The notes: generated by a model not told the origin, from the sequence alone. A DNA stretch of 10,377 nt from Methanocella sp. (GCF_035506375.1 NZ_DATJPM010000091.1:1-10377), one strand, 5' to 3'. Counted from the first letter of the stretch, positions 1-6,775 are shown. Numbers and translations: made by a program.

Positions 1-601
1 CCAGCATGACAAAGTCCGCCATGAGCTGCTTACCGCCAGCGATCACGCCCGTAACCTTATTACTCCTGACGGTGATACTATCCACAGTAGTATTCAAAAC
101 GAACTTAACGCCACGCTTTTCCAGGCCCGTCTTCATGGAGCCGATTACTTTTGGAAGCATATCGCTGCCGATGTGCTTCTGCTTGATGGGGATGAACTCG
201 ATGCCGTTGGCGGCCGCACGCTGCTCCAGCGCCTGCGAAGGCACATGGGGAGCCTCATCCGGGGCCCCATTCTCCACGAAGTAGGTGTCCACCATGTCGA
301 ACAGCTCTTGCGTATGGCGCATGCCGATAAAGTCGATCAGGTCGCCGCCGATGAGCGGGTTGAGGTTGAGCTTGCCGTCGGACATGCCGCCCGCGCCGCC
401 CACGCCCGCCGTAATGTTGCAGACGTTACAGTAGATACAGTCCTTCCCCTTCATGACCTGGCAGGTACGATGGCTGATGTCCTTGCCCTTCTCGATGATG
501 GTAACGTCCGCGTACTCCGCCAGCTCCCTCGCCGCCATCAGGCCGCCGGGGCCCGCCCCGACGATGATAACCCTTTTCCTGGTCCCTGCACTTCGTTTCA
601 T
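1..601 (-). CDS. FAD-dependent dehydrogenase (COG2509-like), N-terminal 200 residues; gene continues past the left edge
   Basis: The first 200 residues of a flavoprotein are visible; the 3' end lies outside the window. After a short basic start there is a dinucleotide-binding motif, VIIVGAGPGG (residues 11-20), followed by an acidic residue at the end of the second strand (TIIEKG, about 35-40), as in FAD-binding Rossmann folds. A cysteine cluster (C47, C55, C58, C61) precedes GVGGAGGMSDGKLNLNP (66-82), a signature I associate with the uncharacterised NAD(P)/FAD-dependent dehydrogenases of COG2509. The start at 601 is supported by GAGGT four bases upstream and a TATA box about 40 bases upstream. 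Substrate and pathway cannot be told from the sequence. A geranylgeranyl reductase-type flavoprotein is a less likely alternative. The gene stands apart from the purP pair behind a 132-base gap with its own promoter. Confidence 0.8.
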   Translation of the reverse strand, partial: MKRSAGTRKRVIIVGAGPGGLMAARELAEYADVTIIEKGKDISHRTCQVMKGKDCIYCNVCNITAGVGGAGGMSDGKLNLNPLIGGDLIDFIGMRHTQELFDMVDTYFVENGAPDEAPHVPSQALEQRAAANGIEFIPIKQKHIGSDMLPKVIGSMKTGLEKRGVKFVLNTTVDSITVRSNKVTGVIAGGKQLMADFVML

Positions 602-637
602 CCTTACCTCTTCTCATACGCAGTAAGCGGGATGCAA

Positions 638-646
638 TATTTATAA
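638..646 (-). promoter_or_regulatory. TATA box of the FAD-dehydrogenase gene
   Basis: On the minus strand the sequence reads TTATAAATA, centred about 41 bases before the start codon at 601. An archaeal transcript beginning about 25 bases downstream would have a leader of roughly 15 bases, just enough to carry the GAGGT site at 610-606. The start of transcription is inferred from spacing only. Confidence 0.5.
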
Positions 647-702
647 TTTCTCTAACGGTAAAACCTGTCGAAGCATCGTCTTCTCAATAACTCGCCAAAC
701 GA

Positions 703-733
703 TTGATCAGAGTTAAAAAATCGGGGGAATTTT
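703..733 (-). terminator. Probable T-tract terminator after the purP pair
   Basis: About 14 bases after the TAG stop of the second purP gene the minus strand has a run of C followed by six T (720-715). There is no convincing hairpin. Archaeal RNA polymerase can terminate on T-rich tracts alone, so this is a plausible but weak terminator separating purP from the FAD-dehydrogenase gene. Confidence 0.35.
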
Positions 734-1804
734 CTATGCCAGGGCCTCGCGGAGTCTGCCTTGCCGAAGGGCTTCCTTTATCTCGAGGGCGATGCGCCTT
801 CCCATGTACATGTTCTCACCATACTTTAAATACGCATACGGTGAGGTGCCGATGCCCACGTTGGTGCCCGCCACGATGCGCGCCGAGATCTCGAACGTAT
901 ATATCCTTAAGTCGTCCGTTATCACGGTCTCCAGGCAGAAAGGCCCGATAATACCAGGCGGCGCCAGCCTCTTCGCCATCTCATGGACGCTGTCGCCCAT
1001 CCGCATCAGCTCCGGTAGTAGCGACTCCCGGATCACGACGGGGAAGTTGCCCACGACCGTATAGGTCGGGTTCACCTGGAACTCAAGCTGTTCGGACGCG
1101 GGGATCCGGCCAATGGCGTCGACGGAGGACTCGTAGCGCCTGTCGGCCGCTAACAGTTCCACGTCGTTTTTCATGATAGAGGAGAAGTAGCTGGGGTAAA
1201 TATTCGCTCCTATCACGTATTCCTGCAAATGAATCCTGTCCCCGTCCTCTTCCTTTAGGAGTCCTCGCCGGACCATGTCGCTGAACTTATTATGGAAAAC
1301 TTCGGGCGATTCTGCCAGGAAATAGCCTCTGCCGCCCTTTGCGCCCGGCAGCTTCGCGATGGTCAGCCGGTCGATCTCTTCGGGCGTCTTGAAGGTGGCA
1401 GGGAGCCGGAGCCCTGCCTTCCTCAGCCATTCCTCCTGAGCTTTACGGTCAGCCTCCCAGCGGAGAAGCTCCCGGTTCCCGAAGACGGGCACGTGCAGAT
1501 CATGGATGAGCTGTTCCGTGCTTAAGAAAGCAGTGAACGAGCCATGGGGGATGAGAATGGCGTTGAGGCGCCGGAGCCTCTCCTGGACCGGCTCGCTTAT
1601 GAGCTCGCTAAAATCCTGGACGAGCACCATTTCGTCCGCGACGCCGAACTTCCGGTACATGATCGCATCTTTTTCCTTACAGATGCAGACGGTCCGGAAG
1701 CCTTCCTCCTTCGCGCCCTTAAGGATGTTCAGGGCCGAATGGGAGCCCAGCGTGCCTATGGCAATATTGTCCAGGTCATACCTGTCCAGCATGTCCCCGC
1801 TCAT
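734..1804 (-). CDS. purP: FAICAR synthetase PurP, canonical copy (second gene of a tandem pair)
   Basis: This is a 356-residue ATP-grasp ligase of the archaeal PurP family, which forms FAICAR from AICAR, formate and ATP in purine synthesis, replacing the folate-dependent transformylase half of PurH. The N-terminal domain opens with IGTLGSHSALNILKGAK (residues 16-32), holding the family GSHSAL motif. The ATP-grasp part includes LQEYVIGANIYPSYF in the middle. The C-terminal domain has CLETVITDDL (290-299) and FEISARIVAGTN (304-315), the family's usual acidic and loop residues, then SPYAYLKYG and GRRIALEIK. Its start ATG overlaps the TGA of the upstream purP paralog by four bases (ATGA), so the two are translationally coupled. 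A second ATG four codons in (1792) is possible. The intact motifs make this the better candidate for the active FAICAR synthetase. Confidence 0.9.
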   Translation of the reverse strand: MSGDMLDRYDLDNIAIGTLGSHSALNILKGAKEEGFRTVCICKEKDAIMYRKFGVADEMVLVQDFSELISEPVQERLRRLNAILIPHGSFTAFLSTEQLIHDLHVPVFGNRELLRWEADRKAQEEWLRKAGLRLPATFKTPEEIDRLTIAKLPGAKGGRGYFLAESPEVFHNKFSDMVRRGLLKEEDGDRIHLQEYVIGANIYPSYFSSIMKNDVELLAADRRYESSVDAIGRIPASEQLEFQVNPTYTVVGNFPVVIRESLLPELMRMGDSVHEMAKRLAPPGIIGPFCLETVITDDLRIYTFEISARIVAGTNVGIGTSPYAYLKYGENMYMGRRIALEIKEALRQGRLREALA

Positions 1805-2895
1805 GTTAACACGTCAGAAAGCCTGCCCTCTTTCATGGCGTCTTTAATTTCCATGGCCACGCGCCTTCCAGGGCCCACTTCCATCCCGTATTTGTACTTC
1901 ATGTAGGGCGACGTGGGCTCGACGCATGGGCAGCCCGGGACCCGCGGGCTGACGTCGAAAACGTAAAACTTCAGGTCTTTAGTCACCGCGCCCTGTAAGG
2001 CAAAGAGGCCAATCATGCCCGGAGGGTATTCCTTTTTACAGGTATTCACGAAGCGCTCCGCGGCGTCGAAGACCATCTCCAGCTGGCTTTCCCGCATTGT
2101 CGCGCCCTGGTGGCCGATCTCGATGTTCTGCGTCGGGATGGAAAGCTCAAGCTGCTCGGCCGCAGGCAGGTCAAGAACGCCGTCCAGGTCCGTCTGGATC
2201 CGCCGGTCAAAGCCGAGCAGGTCGATCTCGCCCGTCATGGAAGACCAAAAGAAGTTGGCGTTGAACTTCGCGCCGATGACGTACTCTTCGATGATCGCGT
2301 GCTTCAGGTCCTTTGCGCTGATGAGGCCTTTTCGAATGCGCTCTTTAGACTGTTTCTCGTATTCCTCGGGCGACGAGGCATAGAAAAAGGCACGCTCCAG
2401 CGGGCGCCCTTTTTCCGTGACTTTAACGATCGACAGGCGGTCTATTTCATCGGGCGATTTGAAAGTCTTAGGCGTCAATATACCCGCTTTCTTGAGAAGG
2501 TAAAGCTGATTTTTCGGGGTGTTACGCTCTTCGGTACGGAGCATATACCGGTTGCCCATGAGGGGCACCGTGAATTTTTCCTCGATGTTCTCGTATCCCG
2601 TATACACGGCGAAGGAGCGGTTGGGCACGAAGATGGTGTTAAGAGAATTCAGCTTTTTCAGGTTTTTTTCGTCGATGATATCGGCGAACTTGTCCAGGAC
2701 GATGATGTGGTCGAAGAGGTTTTTATAGTATTTAGCATACGTCTTTTCCCGGCCCTTCTCGCAGACCACAACGGTCTCGAATTTTTCCTGTTTTGCGCCC
2801 GAAGCGATCTCGAGAGCCGAGTGTGAGCCCAGAACCCCTATTCTCACCTTTTTAGGGTTGAATTCCCGTACCATTTTCTTGATTTTATCGGTCAT
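1801..2895 (-). CDS. purP: PurP-family ATP-grasp protein, diverged paralog (first gene of the pair)
   Basis: This 364-residue protein is collinear with the downstream PurP along its whole length, including IGVLGSHSALEIASGAK (19-35), IIEEYVIGAKFNANFF and a SPYMKYKYG/GRRVAMEIK tail. At the positions where the downstream copy has ATP-grasp acidic residues it differs: Glu to Gln (Q301, in ALQGAVT) and Glu to Asp (D314, in FDVSPR), and the loop SARIVAGTN is replaced by SPRVPGCPC. It is therefore either a PurP with altered catalysis, a partner subunit, or an enzyme for a related carboxylate-amine ligation. Many archaea carry two PurP-family members, and not all have an assigned function. The start at 2895 is preceded by GAGGAG with good spacing and by a TATA box. 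Family assignment is firm; enzymatic activity is uncertain. Confidence 0.85.
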   Translation of the reverse strand: MTDKIKKMVREFNPKKVRIGVLGSHSALEIASGAKQEKFETVVVCEKGREKTYAKYYKNLFDHIIVLDKFADIIDEKNLKKLNSLNTIFVPNRSFAVYTGYENIEEKFTVPLMGNRYMLRTEERNTPKNQLYLLKKAGILTPKTFKSPDEIDRLSIVKVTEKGRPLERAFFYASSPEEYEKQSKERIRKGLISAKDLKHAIIEEYVIGAKFNANFFWSSMTGEIDLLGFDRRIQTDLDGVLDLPAAEQLELSIPTQNIEIGHQGATMRESQLEMVFDAAERFVNTCKKEYPPGMIGLFALQGAVTKDLKFYVFDVSPRVPGCPCVEPTSPYMKYKYGMEVGPGRRVAMEIKDAMKEGRLSDVLT

Positions 2896-2949
2896 CCTTT
2901 CTCCTCGCCTGTCCAGCTTGTATCTACTGATTATTACCGCTGGTTAAGG

Positions 2950-2957
2950 TATATAAA
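2950..2957 (-). promoter_or_regulatory. TATA box of the purP pair
   Basis: The minus strand reads TTTATATA, a near-ideal archaeal TATA box, in an AT-rich stretch. Its centre lies about 58 bases before the start codon at 2895, which predicts a leader of about 30 bases containing the GAGGAG ribosome binding site. No palindromic operator is visible in this gap. Confidence 0.65.
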
Positions 2958-3002
2958 ATAATTTGCGGTCTGCTAAAATAATGGCTGAACTTTAAGGAAA
3001 AA

Positions 3003-3037
3003 TGATAAAAAAGGAAAGCGGATGAAGATCCATCCGC
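3003..3037 (-). terminator. Hairpin plus T-tract terminator of glnA
   Basis: Immediately after the glnA stop (TAG at 3040-3038) the minus strand forms a perfect 7-bp stem, GCGGATG/CATCCGC, with a 6-base loop (3037-3018). It is followed by a T-rich tract with a run of six T. This looks like an intrinsic terminator and ends the glnA transcript before the purP promoter. Confidence 0.7.
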
Positions 3038-4480
3038 CTAAGCATCGTAGTACAGGTACATCTCGTATGGATGTGGCCTGATCCTGACGGGGTCGATCTC
3101 GTTCTCCCGCTTGTAGCTGATCCAGCCATCCAGGAAGTCCTCGCTGAAGACGCCGCCCTGGGTGAGGTACTTGTGGTCCTCTGCCAGCGCGTTGAGCGCC
3201 TGGTCGAGCGAGCCCGGCACGGACTTGATCTTTGCCTTCTCTGCCTCTGGCAGGTGGTAGATGTTCTTGTTGATTGGGCCAAATCCCGCCTTGGTCGGGT
3301 CGATCTTGTTCTTGATGCCGTCGACGCCGGCCATCATCATGGCGGCGAACGCCAGGTACGGGTTGCACGTCGAATCCGGCGGTCGGAACTCGATACGCTT
3401 GGTCTTGGGGTTGTCCGAGTACATGGGTATACGGACTGCGGCGCTCCTGTTCCTGCTCGAGAAGACCAGGTTCACGGGCGCCTCGTAGCCGGGCACGAGC
3501 CTCTTGTACGAGTTGGTGCTCGGGCTGCATAATGCAAGCAATGAGTGGGCGTGAGTCAGTAAGCCGCCGATATAGTATAAAGCGGTCTTCGAGAGCATGC
3601 CATACCCGTCCTTGTCGAAGAACAGGGGCTTATCGTTCTTCCACAGGCTCTGGTGGGTGTGCATGCCGCTGCCATTGTCGCCATACATCGGCTTGGGCAT
3701 GAACGTGGCGGTCTTGCCGTTGCGATTTGCGACGTTCTTGACCACGTACTTGTACATCATGGTCTGGTCCGCGATTTTCTTGAGCGTGTTGAACCGCATG
3801 CCGATCTCGGCCTGGCCCCCGGTCGCGACCTCGTGGTGGTGCAGCTCGATCCGCATGCCCATGTCCATCATTGTGCCGACCATCTCGTTCCTGATGTCGA
3901 TCTGGGTGTCCGTGGGCGCCACCGGGAAGTACCCTTCCTTGAACCTCGGGCGGTGGCCCAGGTTCGGGGTGGTGTTGTGGTTCGAGTTCCAGATGCCCTC
4001 GTTCGAGTTAATGGAATAGCTCATGCCCTTGTACGGGGTAAGCACGTCGAACTGGACGTCGTCGAAGATGAAGAACTCCAGTTCCGGGCCCATGTAGCTC
4101 TTGTCCGCGATGCCGGTCGACTTCAGGTATGCCTCGGCCTTTGCGGCGATGTGCCGGGGGTCCCTGTCGTAGGGCTTCATGCCGCTCGGGTCCAGGACGT
4201 CGCAGGTAAGCGATATCGTGGGCTCGGCGATGAACGGGTCTACGAATGCGGAGTCCGCATCTGGTATGAGCAGCATGTCGCTATCCTCGATGCCCTGGAA
4301 TCCCCGGATGCTCGAGCCGTCAAAGCCCGTGCCTTCGGTAAAAATATCATCAGTAAGCTCAGCGACCGGGTGCGTCTTATGCTGCCAGGTTCCCGGGACA
4401 TCGATGAACTTATAATCGACATATTTAATCTTTTTCTCTTTAATGAGACTCTTTAACTGTTTGTTCTTTTCAGATGCCAT
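3038..4480 (-). CDS. glnA: Glutamine synthetase type I (GSI-beta-like)
   Basis: This 480-residue enzyme condenses ammonia and glutamate to glutamine with ATP hydrolysis and would form the cytoplasmic dodecamer of type I GS. The N-terminal beta-grasp domain carries GFDGSSIRG (52-60), which includes the latch Asp and Ser. The catalytic domain shows GPELEFFIFDD (131-141) with the metal-binding ExE, HHHEVATGGQAEI (214-226), KPMYGDNGSGMHTHQSLW (263-280), the NRSAAVRIP loop (about 344-352) and a PHP-x-E near the C-terminus. The length, NGSGMHTHQSLW and the KNIYHLP segment (about 405-411) with Tyr408 at the place of the adenylylated Tyr of enterobacterial GS point to the beta type rather than the shorter alpha type usual in methanogens. 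The start is set by GGTGA nine bases upstream. It is monocistronic, with an NrpR-like operator ahead of it. Confidence 0.97.
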   Translation of the reverse strand: MASEKNKQLKSLIKEKKIKYVDYKFIDVPGTWQHKTHPVAELTDDIFTEGTGFDGSSIRGFQGIEDSDMLLIPDADSAFVDPFIAEPTISLTCDVLDPSGMKPYDRDPRHIAAKAEAYLKSTGIADKSYMGPELEFFIFDDVQFDVLTPYKGMSYSINSNEGIWNSNHNTTPNLGHRPRFKEGYFPVAPTDTQIDIRNEMVGTMMDMGMRIELHHHEVATGGQAEIGMRFNTLKKIADQTMMYKYVVKNVANRNGKTATFMPKPMYGDNGSGMHTHQSLWKNDKPLFFDKDGYGMLSKTALYYIGGLLTHAHSLLALCSPSTNSYKRLVPGYEAPVNLVFSSRNRSAAVRIPMYSDNPKTKRIEFRPPDSTCNPYLAFAAMMMAGVDGIKNKIDPTKAGFGPINKNIYHLPEAEKAKIKSVPGSLDQALNALAEDHKYLTQGGVFSEDFLDGWISYKRENEIDPVRIRPHPYEMYLYYDA

Positions 4481-4508
4481 AGAAAAATTTCACCAACTCG
4501 CCAGTTTA

Positions 4509-4534
4509 TCAGCCGGAAGCATGCTTCCGGCTGA
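4509..4534. promoter_or_regulatory. 26-bp perfect palindrome, candidate NrpR operator of glnA
   Basis: A perfect 26-bp inverted repeat contains GGAA at 4515-4518, a six-base GCATGC spacer, and TTCC at 4525-4528. GGAA-N6-TTCC is the operator pattern described for the archaeal nitrogen repressor NrpR in Methanococcus maripaludis. The site begins about 28 bases downstream of the TATA box centre, at the predicted start of transcription, and ends 28 bases before the glnA start codon. Bound repressor there would block initiation or escape of polymerase, with relief by 2-oxoglutarate under nitrogen limitation. The palindrome and position are seen; the regulator is inferred. As RNA it could also fold into a hairpin in the leader. 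Confidence 0.75.
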
Positions 4535-4558
4535 GAAGTATATTGCCTACTACACATA

Positions 4559-4566
4559 TATATAAG
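4559..4566 (-). promoter_or_regulatory. TATA box of glnA
   Basis: The minus strand reads CTTATATA, matching the archaeal TATA consensus, within a longer alternating TA run (4555-4566). A start of transcription about 25 bases downstream falls near 4537, at the edge of the palindromic operator, giving a leader of about 57 bases. Confidence 0.7.
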
Positions 4567-4659
4567 TTATCACAAACCTGGCTCGCGGAACTAGCGAAAT
4601 TACCGGTATAACTATTATCGTGGCGCAGGCCGATTTGGAGTTACAATGATATACGGGAA

Positions 4660-4694
4660 AATAAAGTAAATTAAAAAAGAATGGGTGTTATTCC
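4660..4694 (-). terminator. T-rich terminator after the hydrogenase/Roadblock/MinD cluster
   Basis: After the stop of the small membrane-protein gene the minus strand has a weak 4-5-bp stem (GGAAT/ATTCT) around a 7-base loop, followed by a run of six T and further T-rich sequence. This fits termination of the long upstream gene cluster before the glnA promoter. Confidence 0.5.
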
Positions 4695-4701
4695 AAAAAG
4701 C

Positions 4702-4905
4702 TTAAAACTTGAGCTTCTTGAATTCCTCGATATCGTAGGCCAGCCGGCCGAGCTCCTCGTCGGTGATCTCGACGCGGTTCTTGAGGACCCTCAGTTCGGC
4801 GGTGAGCTGCTTGATCCGCGTGTACATGATGAACATGACACCGAAGCAGACAATTATACCCACGCACAGTATGGCGATCAGCAGTTCAAGTAACACTTCT
4901 TCCAT
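4702..4905 (-). CDS. Small membrane protein with one TM helix and a coiled coil, coupled to minD
   Basis: A 67-residue protein of no family I recognise. Residues 1-5 are acidic and polar. Residues about 6-28 form a single hydrophobic segment (LLIAILCVGIIVCFGVMFIM), followed by Tyr-Thr-Arg and then a charged region (about 30-67) with heptad-like Leu/Val/Ile spacing that predicts a helical coiled coil exposed to the cytoplasm. The ATG at 4905 lies one base after the minD stop. An excellent GGAGG site eight bases upstream sits inside the last minD codons, so this start is preferred to the TTG at 4920. Translational coupling to minD suggests a membrane-anchored partner of that ATPase. A coupled MinE-like or receptor role is inference only. 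Confidence 0.75.
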   Translation of the reverse strand: MEEVLLELLIAILCVGIIVCFGVMFIMYTRIKQLTAELRVLKNRVEITDEELGRLAYDIEEFKKLKF

Positions 4906-4906
4906 G

Positions 4907-5695
4907 TCATACGCCTCCAAATATGGACCTTGCCAGCCGGTCTATGAACGATTCACTCTTGCCATCGGCGGTCTCCATCGGTACGGCCTTCGTGCCGGCG
5001 ATCTTTGCGGCCAGTTTCTTGAAGCCTTTTGCGGCCGGACTGTCCGGGTACATGACGACCACGGGCGTCTTAAAGGCCGCGGCCCGGCGCACGCTGGCGT
5101 CCTCGGGGATCACTTCGAGCACTTCGGCGCCCATGATCTGCCCGATCTTCTGGCTGGTGAGCATGGTCTTCTCCGCGGAAGCGCGGTTGAGGACCACGCC
5201 TCCCACCGCTCCACCGACCATCTCCGTGAGCACCTTGATCTTCACTGCGTCGGCCAGTGACGAGAGCTCGGGATTCACAACGAGCAGGACTTCGTCGGCG
5301 ATCGCAAGGGGTATGACGCCGTCCTTGCTGATGCCTGCAGGGGCATCGATGAGCACATAGTCGGCGCCGGTTACGAGCTTGCTCATGACGAACTGGAGCC
5401 GGTCCGGGTCGGCGTTCTGGAAACCCTGGAGCGATATGCCGCTCGGCACCACGCGGAGCCCGGTTGGAAGCTCATAGATAGCCTGCTGGATGTCCGCCTT
5501 GCCGGCGAGGACCTCGTGCAGTGTGATCTTACTCTTTTCCAGCCCCAGCACGAGGCCGAGGTTGGCCATTCCTATGTCCGCGTCCAGAATTATCGTACGC
5601 TTGCCTAACAGCGCCAGGGCGGTTCCAAGGTTAGCCGTCGTCATTGTCTTTCCCGTACCGCCCTTTCCCGAGGCTATGGTAAATACTTTGGTCAT
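4907..5695 (-). CDS. minD: MinD/ParA-family P-loop ATPase
   Basis: A 262-residue deviant-Walker ATPase. FTIASGKGGTGKT (residues 5-17) holds the signature Lys (K11) and P-loop Lys (K16); IILDADIGMANLGL (35-48) is the switch I/A' region; YVLIDAPAGI (113-122) is Walker B with D117. The last 14 residues, SFIDRLARSIFGGV, form an amphipathic helix like the MinD membrane-targeting sequence, so ATP-dependent dimerisation and reversible membrane binding are expected. I chose the ATG at 5695, giving MTKVFTIASG as in relatives, with GGTG upstream; an in-frame ATG at 5707 would add four residues but lacks a ribosome site. The genes before it encode Roadblock/DUF2226 proteins and a hydrogenase, and a small membrane protein follows. 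In archaea MinD homologues position protein complexes (for example chemotaxis arrays and archaella in Haloferax). Here the cargo may be linked to the hydrogenase cluster. Confidence 0.9.
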   Translation of the reverse strand: MTKVFTIASGKGGTGKTMTTANLGTALALLGKRTIILDADIGMANLGLVLGLEKSKITLHEVLAGKADIQQAIYELPTGLRVVPSGISLQGFQNADPDRLQFVMSKLVTGADYVLIDAPAGISKDGVIPLAIADEVLLVVNPELSSLADAVKIKVLTEMVGGAVGGVVLNRASAEKTMLTSQKIGQIMGAEVLEVIPEDASVRRAAAFKTPVVVMYPDSPAAKGFKKLAAKIAGTKAVPMETADGKSESFIDRLARSIFGGV

Positions 5696-5712
5696 ACACA
5701 CACCCATTTTGG

Positions 5713-5719
5713 TTTTATA
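5713..5719 (-). promoter_or_regulatory. TATA-like sequence in the gap before minD
   Basis: The 44-base gap upstream of minD contains TATAAAA on the minus strand. Its centre is only about 21 bases from the ATG at 5695, so a transcript from it would start at or just inside the coding sequence. It could serve a leaderless message or simply be AT-rich spacer; read-through from the upstream genes is more likely. Confidence 0.25.
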
Positions 5720-5739
5720 TTGCCCCTTTCAGGATGATT

Positions 5740-6765
5740 TCAATGCTTCCGGATCATTTCCACGAGGATCATGCGCTTGATCTCGGAGCTTTCGCACATG
5801 ATGCCTTCGCTCTTCTTATGGTCGATATACGCCGATACCTCGCTCTCCGTCGGCCAGGGCATGCGGTCGAGGAAGCTCTGGATATCGGCAAGGAGCGCTG
5901 CCCTCTCACGGCTCTTGCGCTCTTCGACCCAGGTATAAACACTTTCCAGAACGCTATTCTCTTGAAAGTGATATCCCTTATCCTTTAAATATCTGATGAA
6001 ATCCATGATATCGACACTGGAGTAAGCCTTTCTGGCACCGATGAACGCGCCGATCTCTTTTTCCAACACATCCTGGCTCAGCTCTCCCCCAGTCGGGAGA
6101 GGTATCGAGGGCCTCGTGTTTGCCGTGAACCGGTCGATGTTTATGCGCGGGACCTTCTCTTCAAAAGCTGGAGTGCTTACAGATGACTGCGCAGGCGCTA
6201 CGGCCGGCGGATCGGGGGCCTGGAGCGCATGAACCGGCTCCTGGACTATGGGATTAACGATGCTTACGCGGGGCGCATCAGGCAGACTCTGCTCCTGTGC
6301 CGTCGCGGGCTTTGGCGTTTCTACCGCCACCTTTTCCTCGTGGAGCATTGTGCCCCCGTTCGTGGCCTTCGGAGGCGCTTTCTTACCCATGGCCATGCGG
6401 ATCATCCGCGCCTCGTTGATGAGGTCCTGCACGTCGCTGGACTCGGTCTCCAGGTAGGTAGCCAGGTTATCCTCGTAGGACAGGCCGATCTCCTCCGGCG
6501 CCCCGACGGATGCCTGCGGCTTATTCTTCTCCTCGGCGGCCGTCTCCACGTACTTGGCGAGGACGTTGTCCACGATGGCGGACGCCTGCTCTTCCGGGAA
6601 TACGTCCAGCATGGTGTTCATCAGCCTGGGCAGGTCGAGCGAGCCATCGGGATGGACCAGCTTGCCGATAGAAGAGCCATAGCCGGCCTTGTTGAACTTC
6701 GCTATGCCTTCATTGCCCGCGACATACATGATGGCATTATAGAGTAGCGTGGAAATATCGCGCAT
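5740..6765 (-). CDS. Unrecognised three-part protein of the Roadblock/MinD cluster
   Basis: A 341-residue protein I cannot assign to a family. The N-terminal region (1 to about 130) looks alpha-helical and starts LLYNAIMYVAGNEGIAKF. A low-complexity Pro/Ala/Val-rich linker spans about 130-205. The C-terminal region (about 225-341) is charged and helical and seems to hold two copies of a unit of about 50 residues: one with FIGARKAYSSVDIMDFIRYLKDKG, the other with FLDRMPWPTESEVSAYIDHKKSEG, each followed by a further helix. There is no signal peptide or membrane segment. The start ATG at 6765 has AGGTG six bases upstream and lies 10 bases after the stop of the DUF2226-like gene. The linker style resembles that neighbour, suggesting a cytoplasmic adaptor or scaffold; this is inference. 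Confidence 0.8.
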   Translation of the reverse strand: MRDISTLLYNAIMYVAGNEGIAKFNKAGYGSSIGKLVHPDGSLDLPRLMNTMLDVFPEEQASAIVDNVLAKYVETAAEEKNKPQASVGAPEEIGLSYEDNLATYLETESSDVQDLINEARMIRMAMGKKAPPKATNGGTMLHEEKVAVETPKPATAQEQSLPDAPRVSIVNPIVQEPVHALQAPDPPAVAPAQSSVSTPAFEEKVPRINIDRFTANTRPSIPLPTGGELSQDVLEKEIGAFIGARKAYSSVDIMDFIRYLKDKGYHFQENSVLESVYTWVEERKSRERAALLADIQSFLDRMPWPTESEVSAYIDHKKSEGIMCESSEIKRMILVEMIRKH

Positions 6766-6775
6766 TTATGCACCT

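Noticed and set aside
688..696. TGGCGAGTT on the minus strand, repeated in the glnA leader (4495-4503)
   Set aside because: Nine bases shared between two non-coding gaps could be chance. The positions relative to the TATA boxes differ, so a common operator is not supported.
2110..2826. Plus-strand open frame of 238 codons opposite the first purP gene
   Set aside because: It is the antisense shadow of a clear PurP gene, has no recognisable domain, and its composition reflects GC-rich third positions of the real gene.
3653..4456. Plus-strand open frame of 267 codons opposite glnA
   Set aside because: Antisense to a highly conserved glutamine synthetase. The His/Val/Asp-rich translation is typical of a reverse-strand artefact.
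4601..4608. TACCGGTA palindrome upstream of the glnA TATA box
   Set aside because: Only eight bases and lacking the six-base spacer of an NrpR half-site pair; too short to call an operator.
6190..6420. Possible frameshift or low-complexity disruption in the unknown protein
   Set aside because: The Pro/Ala-rich stretch is continuous in frame between two structured regions and resembles the linkers of neighbouring proteins, so it is a normal flexible linker.
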